Source of the DNA: Perognathus longimembris pacificus | Taxonomy: Eukaryota; Chordata; Mammalia; Rodentia; Heteromyidae | Assembly (NCBI RefSeq): GCF_023159225.1 | Contig: NC_063168.1 | Coordinates: 52,927,398 to 52,991,397 of the forward strand | DNA: 64,000 nucleotides | Direction: 5' to 3' | Part shown: piece by piece, positions 11,531 to 23,030 of the stretch | Layout: each line of letters opens with the position of its first letter | Numbering within the stretch: the first letter of the stretch is position 1 | Position numbers and translations under genes: made by a program | The notes under the pieces: model-generated | What the model saw: the letters and a program-made list of their open reading frames with translations, nothing else | The model's database searches: none | Told to the model about the DNA's origin: nothing

Positions 11531-13130
11531 TTGAGAATTGATGTTAACAGACCCCACAGGTCATTCTGATCAAGGTTGTTAGTAAGATCATTCTCATCTG
11601 CTGTTCTGATTGCTTTCTTCTTCTGACCAAGATGTACTTTGTTCAACATAAGTGCAATGCTGCCGTCTGATCTTCATGAGAATTGATTGAAGGAAGATAG
11701 TATCACACACCTACTGGGAGTTTAGAAACAAGCCTTTCTTCTAATAATGGTAAGGAGATACAAAAGGTATTTAGTAAGTAATGGCCAATTTTTTCCAAAC
11801 AGCCCTGGAACAAAGTAGTATCCTGCACTAAGTATCAACTGTGTGTTCAATGAGGCACTGGAAGGCAGGGAGATTTAGATTTTGTGTGATCTGAACTATC
11901 AAGGTATAGTTAATGCTAGGAAATCATCAAAAGTAGTGGTCATGAAATAAAGTTTAGGAAAATAAGACATGTAATAAAACTATCCATTTCTCTTTTCTCC
12001 TTGTATCTCAAAGGAGACAATTGTAATCACATCACCCACCCCACAATTCTAGCCTAGTTTCTTTTGGGGGCCCAGAGATAAAGGTATAGGTGTTCATCTC
12101 TATCAAAAAATGAACTACCTACTCATTTTTGGTAGTATTATTCATTTACTAAAGTATGCTGCATCAGAGAGCATGTCTTTGAATTTCTACTTGTTCCTCA
12201 GGGATCCAAATCGTAGTACCCTTGGGAAAGTTCAGAAAACAGGAGATCTTCAATTGCCACCAGCTGTCAAAGCAGCTGCCAGAGTTTCAGCCAAAGGGAA
12301 ATGGGGAGACAAATGAATGCTTAAAGAGAACAGCAAAAGAGCAAAGTGCTCATGCACAAACTGGAATGACTAGCAGTTTGGCACACAGGTATGAAAGCTA
12401 GGTAGAGAAGAGAGTGTTTTCCCAGTGCCATTGAAATCATTCCCTGCTAGTAAGGTAGTGCAATACATTATTTTCAAATTCCTTTAAGTCAGAGGTCGAG
12501 CATTATATGCTATTCTGGACAAACAGCAGACAATTAATGACTTAGTGTGAAATTAAATCAATAAGATGATTGAAGTTTTACTCAGGCTAAATAAGACTCC
12601 TGAGACAGAAACAGGCCTGACAACTGAAATCTGTGAGGCCAAGCAGAGTCAATGCAACCTAGTAAACTGCCAGATAGGAATCATTCCCAAGCAAACCCAA
12701 GAATCAGACAAACTTTCCCACTTTTCCACTTTTGTTCTAAGCCATACCTTGACCTCCCAGGGATCTCCACCAAGGCTTTGAGGTTGGATCATACCAGGAA
12801 GAAATCAAGCTCTACACCTTATGTTCTCTACTCCATGGATTATTAGCACCCTTATTTTTTCATACTAACAAGCTCTCTAACCTTGGAGAAAGGAGTTGAG
12901 ATACTAGATGGTGGAAAAGACCTTCTGAATTTCAAGACTGAAAGGATTTCTATGCTTAGCTAACCCATATTTCTGTAAGAGTAGAGGTTTATTGTTACAT
13001 AGTTTGAGTAACTGAAAAAGATGATGGGATAGGGTTTTAATGGATTATGTTTATCTCGTGTGATAATGGGTAAGAAGAAAGTTATAGGAAGGAGCTCAGA
13101 AACATCTTCCTTCTTGGTAGACCAAGGGTT
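11531..13130. other. Intergenic sequence, no gene recognised
   Basis: Unique-looking AT-rich DNA. I see no coding pattern and no repeat I can name. Confidence 0.5.
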
Positions 13131-13131
13131 T

Positions 13132-13210
13132 TTTTTTTTGTTTTTGGAATTGAATCAAGGGGCCTTACATTTGGCAAATATTCTACCACTGAGCTACATT
13201 ACCAGGACCT
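13132..13210 (-). mobile_element. ID-like SINE
   Basis: Minus-strand tRNA-Ala-like element. On the plus strand, TTTTGTTTTTGGAATTGAAT is followed by TTCTACCACTGAGCTACATT. Confidence 0.6.
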
Positions 13211-13738
13211 AGTAATTGTTTTGAATTGAACTTGAAATTAATAACCTTACCTTAGATATAACATATACCCAATGGACAGAGATTGAAATTGTCTGGGAAT
13301 AAATTTTTTTTGCCAGAAACAGAAGGTTTTGTGTCACCCTCAGATTGGCTGAGCAGGGTTGGGAGGTCTTCTGAAAGCAAGGCAGTGAAAGGCAGGGAAG
13401 AGGTTCGGACATGGAGACTGGAGGCCAATAAGAGAAATTTTTATCATTTTCCATTAGAGTCTTTGTGGCAACTAGTCTAAAGGTCACTCCAACCTTTTTG
13501 TCTCAAAATCCATAACCCACCGGAGGCTCAGAGCCAGTTCTCTTTAGTCCCTGCTGTAGGGAAAGTAGAAAAGGCAGAAGGACAACAAAAATAAGTACAG
13601 GGAAATGTTTCCTGAAATTCCTTAGTGCTATATTTGGAAATCTGGAAAGTAGAGCTGAGAGGAGCCTTCATGGCCCCTTTGTTTAATGCTTCTTCTTTCT
13701 ATCTGTGGCCCAGAAAGGAACATTGTCCATTCTTTTCA

Positions 13739-13752
13739 TTTTCCTTTCTTTC

Positions 13753-13825
<73 letters not shown>

Positions 13826-13862
13826 TTCCTTCCTTCCTTCCTTTCTTTCTTTCTTTCTTTTT
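13739..13862. repeat. TTTC microsatellite with TTCC block
   Basis: About 120 nt of uninterrupted pyrimidines, mostly (CTTT)n with a (CTTC)n inner block at 13822-13842. The near-mirror symmetry could support a triplex. Translated ORFs across it (runs of FLSF) are artefacts. Confidence 0.95.
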
Positions 13863-13914
13863 AGCATCTCTAGGTAAGTGAGATAGCTTTCATTCTCATT
13901 TTTATTTTATTTTA

Positions 13915-13997
13915 TCCTCCTTTCTGGTGTACTAGAATTCAGGGTCTCAATTGCTAATTGGACAATCTACCATTTGAACCATACCCCTAGTCCACTC
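13915..13997 (-). mobile_element. ID-like SINE fragment
   Basis: Decayed minus-strand ID-like pattern (GAATTCAGGGTCTCAATTGC; CCATTTGAACCATACCCC). Confidence 0.4.
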
Positions 13998-14033
13998 GAT
14001 TCTTTTGTTTTGTTTTGTATTTTAAGTCAGAAG

Positions 14034-14261
14034 CTAGTGGGGCACCAGTGTCCCACACCTGTAATCCTAGATGCACAGGAGGCTGAGATCTGAAGTTCGA
14101 GATTCAAAGCCAGCCTTGGGTAGCAAAGTCTGTGAGACTCTTATCTCCAGTTAACCAGGAAAATGCCAGTCATGGACCTGTGGTTCCAATGGAGTAATCC
14201 TAGCCTTGAGCAAAAAATTTCAGTGACAGTGCATAGCCTGGAATTCAAACCCAGGACTGAC
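14034..14261 (+). mobile_element. B1-Geo composite SINE
   Basis: B1-like half (ACACCTGTAATCCTAGATGC, AGGCTGAGATCTGAAG), TTATCTCCAGTTAACC linker, then a diverged Geo module (TCCTAGCCTTGAGCAAAAAA). Confidence 0.75.
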
Positions 14262-14285
14262 ATGCACGAACATACACATATCAGA

Positions 14286-14520
14286 GCTGGGTGTCCATGA
14301 CTCAACACATGTAATCCTAGCTACTCCAGAGGCTGAGATCTGAGGATCATAGTTCAAAGCCAGCTCAGGCAGGAAATTCTGGAGACTCTTATCTCTAACC
14401 ATAAAAAACCAGAAGTGCAGCTGTGGCTTGAGTGTAGGGTGCTAGCCTTGAGCAAAAGAATGCACAGACAGCGCCCAGGCCCTGTGTTCAAACCTCAGGA
14501 CAGGTGCACACACAATAAAA
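14286..14520 (+). mobile_element. B1-Geo composite SINE
   Basis: Complete: TGTAATCCTAGCTACTCCAG, CTCTTATCTCTAACCA, AAACCAGAAGTGCAGCTGTG, GCTAGCCTTGAGCAAAAG and TTCAAACCTCAGGAC. It lies about 25 bp downstream of the preceding copy in the same orientation. Confidence 0.82.
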
Positions 14521-14536
14521 GACCTCTGCATAAACA

Positions 14537-14735
14537 TGTGCTGTTTAACAATGGTGGTGCATTCTGAGAAACATGTTGTTGGCTAATTACATCATTTTTG
14601 GAGGGAATATCATAGAGTGGATTCATGCTAAGATAGCTATGACAGCACTAGGTGATAAATTGCCTTGATGTACACCTTGATGTGTCCTTGATTAAGACAT
14701 TGTAATATGATCTGTCATTGGAGTCACAGTGGTGG
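14537..14735. mobile_element. Palindromic nonautonomous DNA transposon remnant
   Basis: TGCTGTTTAACAATGGTGGT, ATTCTGAGAAACATG and TATCATAGAGTG match the wording of a mammalian palindromic DNA transposon family (consensus with GTTAAGCGACG-type ends and CATAGAGTGTACTTAC). I am unsure of the family name. A second remnant of the same family lies at 15556-15760. Confidence 0.45.
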
Positions 14736-14780
14736 ATAAGACCAAGTGAAGCAGAAAGTAAATGGGGCGTCCCTTCCCAT

Positions 14781-14875
14781 GTTCTTTTGTGCTCAAGGGC
14801 AGTGCTCTGACACTAGAGCCACAGCACCACTTCCAGCTTTTCTGAGTAGTTTATTGGAGATAAGAGTCTACCACA
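14781..14875 (-). mobile_element. B1-Geo SINE fragment interrupted by a younger SINE
   Basis: Plus strand reads TTCTTTTGTGCTCAAGGGCA, GAGCCACAGCACCACTTCCA and TATTGGAGATAAGAGTC: a Geo module and linker in minus orientation. It stops at the insertion of the plus-strand IDL-Geo at 14876. Confidence 0.72.
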
Positions 14876-15071
14876 GGGGCTGGGAATATGGCCTAGTGGT
14901 AGAGTGCTTGCCTAGCATGCATGAAGCTCTGGGTTTGATTCCTCAGCACCACGTATATAGAAAAAGCCAGAAGTGGCTCTGTGGCTCAAGTGGTAGAGTA
15001 CTAGCCTTGAGCAAAAAGAAGCCAGGGACAGTGCTCAGGCCTTGAGTTCAAGCCCCGGAACTGGGAAAAAA
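14876..15071 (+). mobile_element. IDL-Geo SINE nested in an older B1-Geo
   Basis: Complete copy with a short A tail. AGAGTCTACCACAG before it (14863-14876) and AGAATCTACCACAG after it (15072-15085) form a target duplication with one difference. Confidence 0.88.
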
Positions 15072-15085
15072 AGAATCTACCACAG

Positions 15086-15555
15086 TCCATTCTTGATCTC
15101 TAGCACACTGATTCTCAGACTATTTCTGTCCAGTGTCTATAGGATTGCTCTGAGAATGGGGAAAAGGTCTTACTTACAAAGCAAAATTGTTGAACAGGAA
15201 GGAAGCAACTTTAGTTAAACCTTTTGTAATTACTCACCTCATAGTTGTGATAGAGATTTTTTTTCTTTCTGCTGGTATAATCCAGTGAGGAGCCAGAAGA
15301 GAAATGGAATCTGAGGTCTGATGAACGAAGCATCTTTGCCAAGCACTAGTGAGGCCATCACGGGATGGAGTTAGGTTTCATGGTATAGATACATTTATTT
15401 CCATACAAAAAGATGCACCATAGTTATCTGCACGCCATTCTACCTACCTTTCAGGATGGTATTTTTCACCTTAGACGTGTGTCCTTAGAGTAAGTAACAG
15501 CATATTCTTCTCCTCTGAAAATAGATTCTCATGGAAATTAGTTAAATGGGATCTC
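15086..15555. other. Intergenic sequence, no gene recognised
   Basis: Unique-looking sequence without coding signals. Confidence 0.5.
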
Positions 15556-15760
15556 AGTCATGTACTGCACAACAATATTTTGGTTTCTACAAAATATTTT
15601 GATAGACTGTATTTTATACAATGGTGGTCCCATGAGACTACATAATATATAATAATGTTTATTATATTATTATGACATTATAGCTGTGGTTGTGTGAGTA
15701 CACTCTGTATTGTTCATATAAGAAAACTCTAACAACACAATTCTCCAAGAATTCTCCAAT
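15556..15760. mobile_element. Palindromic nonautonomous DNA transposon remnant
   Basis: TCAGTCATGTACTGCACAAC, ATGGTGGTCCCATGAGACTA and GTGAGTACACTCTGTATTGT follow the same family as 14537-14735 (opposite arm). The middle holds AT-rich TAATATATAATAATG sequence. Confidence 0.5.
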
Positions 15761-17337
15761 TAAATAATGCCTGTCTGTATTCTATGAATGAATCCATTCT
15801 TTCTTTAGAGCTGCCGATAGATTGTCATGGAGCTTGTAAGGAGTGGCAGGGGGGTTCCACTGGATTATGAGATGTGATGCAATAAACCATAGAGATTGTA
15901 ACAAAATACCTCAGGCATGAAAGGCTTTGAAAAACAGGTATAAAGAGAGGACATATGCAAAATGTACTTTAGTGTCAGTGTGACATGAGAGAAATCTGAA
16001 TGACTTAGATCCTGATAAATAGTGAACATTTATGGAAGTAGCCCACAGATGTCTTTCTTAAAATCACCAAGAAGAGAGAGTCTCAGATTTAGTTAGACAA
16101 GGCAGACCAAGCAAGAGGAACATGCACAAAAACAGGCATCGACAATGTTAAGTTTGATAAACAAAACTTCCACTCTGCTCCCACTACCCGAGATCTTCTA
16201 CTCCTGCATCTTCCGAGTTGAGAAGCCCCCTGAGGTTTTTAGTTTACAAATCTGCATATAGAATTTAGTGACTCATGGGGAAAACTGGATGTTAAGCCAT
16301 CCATAGCAAATCATTACATGAAATTTTCAATGAACACCCACTCAATTGTCATCGTTCTTGTTAGGCACAAAGGAGAAGTTGCCCCTCAAATAGAAGATGT
16401 CATTTCTATGCCTTGGCTTTTCAGTTTGTCAACCTGATCAGGCATGTGTCATCTCAACCCACATTGCTAACTTCCCATGTCCGGCTTGTAAACGTCCCTG
16501 AGGACCCACTTCAACAGTCCCAGGATATCTTATCAAATATGCATCACAGTGGGTCTTCAGACAGTTCATTCTGCCACACATAGCCTCTTGTATAAATCTG
16601 TACTTTGAGTTAAAACAATCGGAGTGTTTTTAACTCTATCTTTCATGGGGGACTACTTTGGAATCAAAACTGTGCATCATCAGAGAACTCTAATTGCCTC
16701 ACACCTCATCCCTAAGGCCAACTCAATTGCAGTATCAACAGCTCAGAGGCGAAGGCCTTTTCCAGGCCAAGTCTAAGGAGTGGGGACCATCTGTTCAGAG
16801 ATCATTCTTGCCTCCTTGATGAGTTCATCTCATTTTCTGTGTTATCCTCAGTGCTTGAGTCTCAGATCACTGATCAACAGCCAGACCTCCTGACTGGAAC
16901 AGAGACATGGATGGAGTTTTAAATTTTTTTTAATTCACAGTGTTTTTCAGAGAATGATCATTTAGTAAAGCAGGGGATGTTTTTTCCAGGAAGGGTCACT
17001 TTTGCTCCTTGTTGAACATCACCAACATGGTGTTACGGCCATCTGGAGGTGGCTAGGTGACCTCTGTCACCTTTGGGCCCCATGCTGGAAAGATGGCTGC
17101 AATTGCAGCTATCATTCAGGGAATGGGGCCTTGCACTTGGGTGAGGAGACTGGGCGTGCCATTCACACACGTAACACACTCACTCCATCCTCAAGTTCCC
17201 ACACAGTGCCTGCCGGAAGTCCTTCAACTCAAACAGCAGGCAGACAGCAGCACAATATGGACAGTGCAGGATGGGACAGGAATGAAGCCAGAGACAAGGA
17301 AGCCAAGATGACAGATTTTGATTCTTTAAAGTCATAA
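15761..17337. other. Intergenic sequence, no gene recognised
   Basis: Mixed-composition unique sequence. From 17002 one reading frame stays open up to a TAA at 17335, but its translation is not protein-like in the first two thirds. Confidence 0.45.
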
Positions 17338-17606
17338 AGGCAAATAAGCAAGAATGAATTGAAGAGATTTCGAAAGGCATCTGTCTTTGACAGCTCCTCC
17401 CAGATAGCACCTAAGGTTAAGTCTGTGGCTCCTGACACAGCAGTAGTAGCTATAATTCCAGCAGAAACAATGATAACTGAACAGGAAGGGTTCAGCCTAG
17501 AGTATTCCTGCCTAGAAATTCAAGAGCCAGAAGGCAGGGCCTCCTCTCAAAGCTCAGAAGCATCAGAAAATGACAGTCTAGAAAGCACTTTCTCTGTAGG
17601 CAACTG
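17338..17606 (+). other. Candidate exon or decayed coding segment, unidentified
   Basis: The frame running from SKNELKRFRKASVFD to ESTFSVGNW is open for about 90 codons with a composition typical of real protein (charged and Ser-rich, with SSQSSEASENDSLEST near the end). It ends at ACTG|GTAAGAA, a near-perfect splice donor. The upstream side is weaker: ATAAAG|GCAA is a possible acceptor with a poor pyrimidine tract, and the same frame meets a TAA at 17335. I do not recognise the protein. It could be an internal or last-but-one exon of an unplaced gene, a pseudogene piece, or chance. Confidence 0.3.
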
Positions 17607-17645
17607 GTAAGAAAGCATATGAAGCTGTGAAAGTTCTTTGTGTTT

Positions 17646-17878
17646 TGTGTGTGCCAGTAACTCGGGCTTGAACTCGAGGCCTCTTGCTCTCCCTTAGCTT
17701 TTTTGTTCAAGGCTGGCACTCTGGCACTTGAGCTACAACTTTACTTCTGGCATTTTAGTGGCTAATTGGGGATAAGAGTCTCTTGGGCCTATCTGCCCTG
17801 GTTGCCTTTAGACCAGGATGATAAAATCTCAGCCTCCTCAAATAGCTAGAATTATAGGCATGAGCCAGACACCCAGCT
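17646..17878 (-). mobile_element. B1-Geo composite SINE
   Basis: Minus orientation: tail side TGTGTGCCAGTAACTCGGGC, Geo CACTTGAGCTACAACTTTAC, linker CTAATTGGGGATAAGAGTCT, B1 TATAGGCATGAGCCAG. Moderately diverged. Confidence 0.78.
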
Positions 17879-17939
17879 GAAGGTGGTTTTTTTTTTTTTT
17901 TTGACAAGTTGGCAAATCTTAATCCCCTGCGCATGTCTG

Positions 17940-18147
17940 ATTCTCTCTTTTTGTATCTCTGTCTCTGTCTCTGTCTCTCTTTCTCTCACACACATACATA
18001 CACACACTCTGTCTCTGTTTTTCTTTCTGTCCCTCTCTCTCTCTCTCTCTGAGTCCTCTGAGTCTATTGTTGTCTCTCTCTTTATCTCTCTGTCTCTGTC
18101 TCTCTTTCACACACACACACATACACACACACACACACATACACACC
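17940..18147. repeat. CT/CA compound microsatellite
   Basis: Interrupted (CTGTCT)n and (CT)n followed by (CA)n blocks. The overlapping ORFs are low-complexity artefacts. Confidence 0.9.
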
Positions 18148-20970
18148 CCTTCTAAGGAAGATTTTTGTCTTTGCAGCAAGTATTTGGCGTTCTGCACCAC
18201 TAGTAAAATGAGGTTGCAGTGAGCTGCAGTTTGACATTCTTGGTCCTGTTAGCTTTCCTAGGCCTTCTTCACTTTCAGCTTCCTGAAATCTTTATTGTTC
18301 TGGCCTCCAGGATGGTTTTTTTGTTTTGTTTTTTTTGTTGTTGTTGTTTTTCTGGTCTGTTCCCCATCCTATGATAAGGGTACCCAGCAGGGAAGCTGGA
18401 GCCACTCCCAACTCCTGGTCCCTTTCTCAGCTTCTGCTGTGCCTCCTGGTGCTCCTCCAGGGCTCCAGCCACACAATATACAGCTCTGTCTGCATCCTTC
18501 TTACCCCACGCTGGATTAATACAATGTAAAGCACTGCTAGGTTCATTATTTTCATTTGGCCTGGTCAGTGCACTTATTCTTCTCTGCCAGAAGAAACATC
18601 AGCAGGGAATAGAGACCAGCAAGAGAAGCAAACAAACATGGATTTACTTCTCACTGAACTGGTGCCTACCAAAATTCCCAGGCGGTTCAGATGTAAGTTC
18701 TCTTACATTTATGTTGGCAATTCCATATGCTTGGCAGAAGTTTCCATGGCTTCCTTTGTGAGTAAGAAGCTCCTGAAGACCTTGAGCTAGAAGTTACCCT
18801 TGGAATAACCTAAGCATTGTCTGTAACTCTCAGTGTTTGAAGAGGAGAATTCACGATAATTAATTCTCCATTCCCTCTTTTTGCTTCCTGTTACATGGCT
18901 GGCCCAGCTCCACTCACTAATGTCCATTCATCTCAGGCTCTTCTGTCTGAAGTTTTCCTTATCAGTTTCTAGTTCCTGGGGCCAGCTGCGATTGCTAATG
19001 CTTTTATGGCAACTTTCTTTCCCCCACTCCTGAACTTTGCTTCACTTGGCTTCATTTTCTTCCTACATATTTATCTGAATTGGAATGAGAGAGCAAAGAG
19101 GGTAAAATCTGCTCTTCTGTACTTAAACCCATTTCTGAAAACATGAACTGGAAAATGTACCAGCTAGCTGAGTTTCTTAGGCCTAAAAGCAATTTTATCT
19201 TCCAATAATGATAAATGGGCAAAATGTACCATTCTGAGGGGAGTGAATTAAACAAATGATTGTTTTTGCTTGTTGTTTTGCTTCTTGAGCTGTAATGTAA
19301 AACAACAACAACAACAAACCAAACCCAAACGAAACCTCCTCAAATGGTTTCTCCATCTGGTCTCTTTCACAGAGTCTTCTGCTGAAAATGAGGGAAGTGG
19401 GATGAGGGGTGCAAAGATCTCCTTTGGTTTGATTGAGTGCAAAAATAACAAGGAAGTCCATACCTCCTCTTAAATCCTTGGTATCCAACCCTCCTCCTCA
19501 ACACTTGGCTTTCAAATGGAAATATTCTCTAGTGTTTAGTGCTCCACAAAGCTCCACAACCCAAAGTGGTTTTATAAAGGAGATTCTATGCTCTTCTTCC
19601 TTATGAGGACCATATAACATCTTGCCACACAGACCAAACATTCCTCTGATTCTCTGCCCTCTGCCCATCAAGATTCTGATTTCTACAAGAACGAGATGCT
19701 TCCTTCGCCCTCAAATGGCAAAGGCATGTACAGGTGAGGCCCAGTCTATAAGAGCACCATACATTCCCTCCTTTGGCAAATCCCGGACTTATGCATGGAT
19801 CATTGGGCAGCTAGCTCTCCTGTGGACTCTTCTGTCAACCTTTGGTGTTTGTGGCTTTCTTTCAGGAAAATTGTACAGAGCTCTCAACACTAAAGCTTCT
19901 ACTGCACTCGTGCTTCTAAATAAGATAACATTTTGAAGTAGTAAGTAGTTAGGATGTGAACATATCTTGTTGATGGGGTACAAGTCAACTGACTCATCAC
20001 TCTGCGGAAGGCAGGATGCAGTGGTGGGAGTCAAACCTATGACTCTGAATGGGAGCTCTTGCCACAGAATAACTCAGTGCTTTGCCACTCTGTGCCTCAT
20101 ATAAAAACAAGGAACAAAAAAAAACTCCTATGATAAAAGTTTAGATAGCTTTTTTTCCAGTAATAGGAATATTAAAATGTAATTGAATGGTAGTGTCCAG
20201 AACAGTTTAGAACAAAGATGTAACAAGGAACTAAAATATTCCTTGTTTTCTTCCCTTCTCATTGATTGCCTCTATCCATGTGGGAGGAAGTGTTTGCCAA
20301 CCACACAAGAAGAGCTCTGCCAAGACTAATAGAGGCAGGACTAATAGAGGCAGGAAAGAGGGAGACAGTTTCTGTCCTTCACAGGACTACAATGCTACTG
20401 TATCACAAGTCTATCTGGCTACTACATCATCCATGCTCCCATCTGAGAGCCATAGCCCACATGTTCTTTTCTGGCTTATTTTATTCTGACATTGACCCCA
20501 ATCTATTTGTCCAGAACTTCCTGCCTGTCTGTTACTTCCAGCTTTGCATGATTCTTTGGAATTCAAGTGTTAAGAAGACATTTTTTTCCACTAATTCATT
20601 TTATCCTCAATCTAATCCTTTTTTTTTTTTTGACCACAACTTTTGGTCTGGACTATGTATTGAGAACTGCTGGCCTGCTGACCAGTTCCATAGCTTCTGA
20701 TCTTCTGGTGGGGGAGAGGGGCTATAGGAAAGGAAGATGAGAATGTGAGGGCAATCATTTGTTCACTTATAAGCCCTTCTTGGAAGTAAGATTAGCTATC
20801 TAGTCTATAATACAGTAGATTGTACTTATAGTAGCTAATGACCTAGGAGACTAGTAAAACGTTAGAAAGCAATTCTTTTGGTGTTGTATTGAACAAAAGG
20901 ACACAGTTTATGAACTTCTGGATGACTGGACATTCCATTTCTCTCTTCTTTTATCATAAAGGATGACAAG
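18148..20970. other. Intergenic sequence, no gene recognised
   Basis: No nameable repeat. ORFs of 65-144 codons at 19622-19936 and 20266-20700 read as chance translations with no domain pattern. Poly-T near 18316-18350 and AAC triplets near 19302-19316 are short simple repeats. Confidence 0.5.
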
Positions 20971-21014
20971 CTATATATATATACATATATATACATATAT
21001 ATGTATATATATAT
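20971..21014. repeat. AT/ATAC simple repeat
   Basis: TATATATATACATATATATA-type tract, largely self-complementary. Confidence 0.85.
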
Positions 21015-22675
21015 TTCTGTCTCCCCTCCTGAATTTCAAGTCTAGATAATTATAATGCGGGGGTTAGCCTTCAAAAAAAAAACCCAGTCTAATTGTAGCA
21101 TTGTGATATCGGCCTTCATAGATCAACTTAAAAAAATAAACTGTCACTATACTCTAGAAAGACTGTGGAGGAACAAAGAGTTTCTCAGACAAGTTCTTTC
21201 TGGGAAATTCCAAGAGCAACCAGCCTAGCTGAGAAAAACTCCAGGTTTTTCACAGGTTAAAGTCATCTGGCACTGGCTCTAGGTCAATGTTTGGGAGCTT
21301 GTGTTTGGAACACAAACTCAGGGAAGTCTTTTTTGTCATGAAAGACCTCTGAAAGGCCATGGCTTATCCACAGCCATAGCCTGGAGAGCTCAAAGTCTCA
21401 GCAGACCTGCCTACCACTCAGCTGTAGGCTTCATTATCTCAAGGAATGGTTTGAGAGGAGCAAGAAGTAATCAGGATCCTGCAACTGAGCCCATTTCGTG
21501 GAGTTAAACATGGAAATTTTACATTGTTGGTACTTAACTGGTTAGAATGCCAAGGCATTCTAAAGTATGTAATTGCAGGGAACTTTTTAGCTCTTACAAA
21601 GCTCATTTTCTCTATTTTAATGATGACGTAGGTGTAAGGAAAGATATCTATTTTGCAGCACCAAAGGCAAACAAAATAAGAGGTAGGAATCTGGTACTGA
21701 AAATGACTGGTGACCAGCTCTAGCGAGGTATCCAGAATGGGGAAGTGCATTGTTTTTGTGCAGCCGAAAGGATGGAGCCCAGGTGGTTCCCATCAGCTAA
21801 CAGTGGGAAAGAGTTAAAGAGTTTCTGAGGTAGTACAAGGCTGCTGCAGTATTGGGCTAGAGGATGCAGGAGGAGAACAGATGTCTAGAAGGCAAAGAAG
21901 GAAAATCTGTGGCTATCAGACTGAAGCTTGAGGAAGAGCTATCTTCCTAAGGGAGCTAATAAAGTTATTGCTAACAGATTAGAAAAGGTAAAAAAAAAAA
22001 TAGGCACAAAGGCAATGGCTAACAGAATTGGAAGAAGGGGAGAGGATAAGGGGAGGAGAGATGTGAAACTTGTGTACTTAGGCTTTTTCTTAGGAGCTTA
22101 AGTTAGGCCTGAATGACAGCAAGAACACACATAATAAATAGGAAAGCCCTGTATTTATGCTGGCTTGTAGGACTTGAGGAGGAATAACATAGGTCTCATG
22201 GCAAGTTCACCGAAGACTGCCTGGACAGAAATGTAATGTACACATCTGGTTTGAGTAAGTTAATGCCATTTCAACAACTCTTTATTACTTCCTATGGACC
22301 AATAACCTTATACAGCATTATGACTCAATCACTGAGAAACGAACATGTTTGTATTTTGAAAATATCAGTCAATGTTGTGTTTATGAAGCAAAGTTGGCTT
22401 GTGATATCATTGGAGTTAATTTAATATGGATAAAATCAAGATACTACTTTGCTGTTCAGTAATAAATGACCTCAATTATAGGGAATAGATGAAGTAGGAA
22501 CTTTTGTCATTTCCCATGATTACTTTTAGAGATTCCATTTTAGCTCCTTGTCTCATTCCTTATTCACCTTTAACCTGTGCCCTATTCCCCTGGGACCTTG
22601 ATCCTTTCTTTGGTCTTACTTCTTGTCTCCCTCTTAATTCTTCTAACTCCTTCCTTCCCTCCTATTCTCCTTCTT
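21015..22675. other. Intergenic sequence, no gene recognised
   Basis: Unique-looking; no coding signals. Confidence 0.5.
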
Positions 22676-23030
22676 TCTTTAACTATTTCCTGAGCACGTA
22701 CTATGCTGAGAGTATAGCGGAAAGTCTCTTCTCCCATGGATCTTAGATCCTAGTTGTGAGTCATACTATAAGTAAACATAACCACTGACTATATCAAATA
22801 GTAGAAGGTGCTACAAAGAGGAATAAAATAGAGTAAGATGTAAGTAGAGTTAAGAAATGAGAGAACCAGTTGTACAGGTATGTGGGAGTAAGAATAGGAT
22901 GGATCAAAGCCCCAACTAGGGGCCATTTGAGAACCAGCAAGAAAGCTGAGTGGCTGTGGCTAAGTCAGGCAGAAGGGGTGTGGGTGGGTAGAGTTTGAAG
23001 CAAAAGGCAGTGGAGATCATGGGGTAACAG
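22676..23030 (+). mobile_element. L2-like ancient LINE remnant
   Basis: Resembles the common ancient L2/MIR-type 3' wording (TTCCTGAGCACGTACTATGC, then TGCTACAAAGAGGAATAAAA and AACCAGCAAGAAAGCTGAGT). Heavily decayed; the family is a guess. Confidence 0.35.

Noticed and set aside
13625..13877. Phe/Leu/Ser repeat ORFs
   Set aside because: Produced by the TTTC microsatellite.
20266..20700. 144-codon ORF
   Set aside because: No domain, no splice or promoter context, random-like composition.
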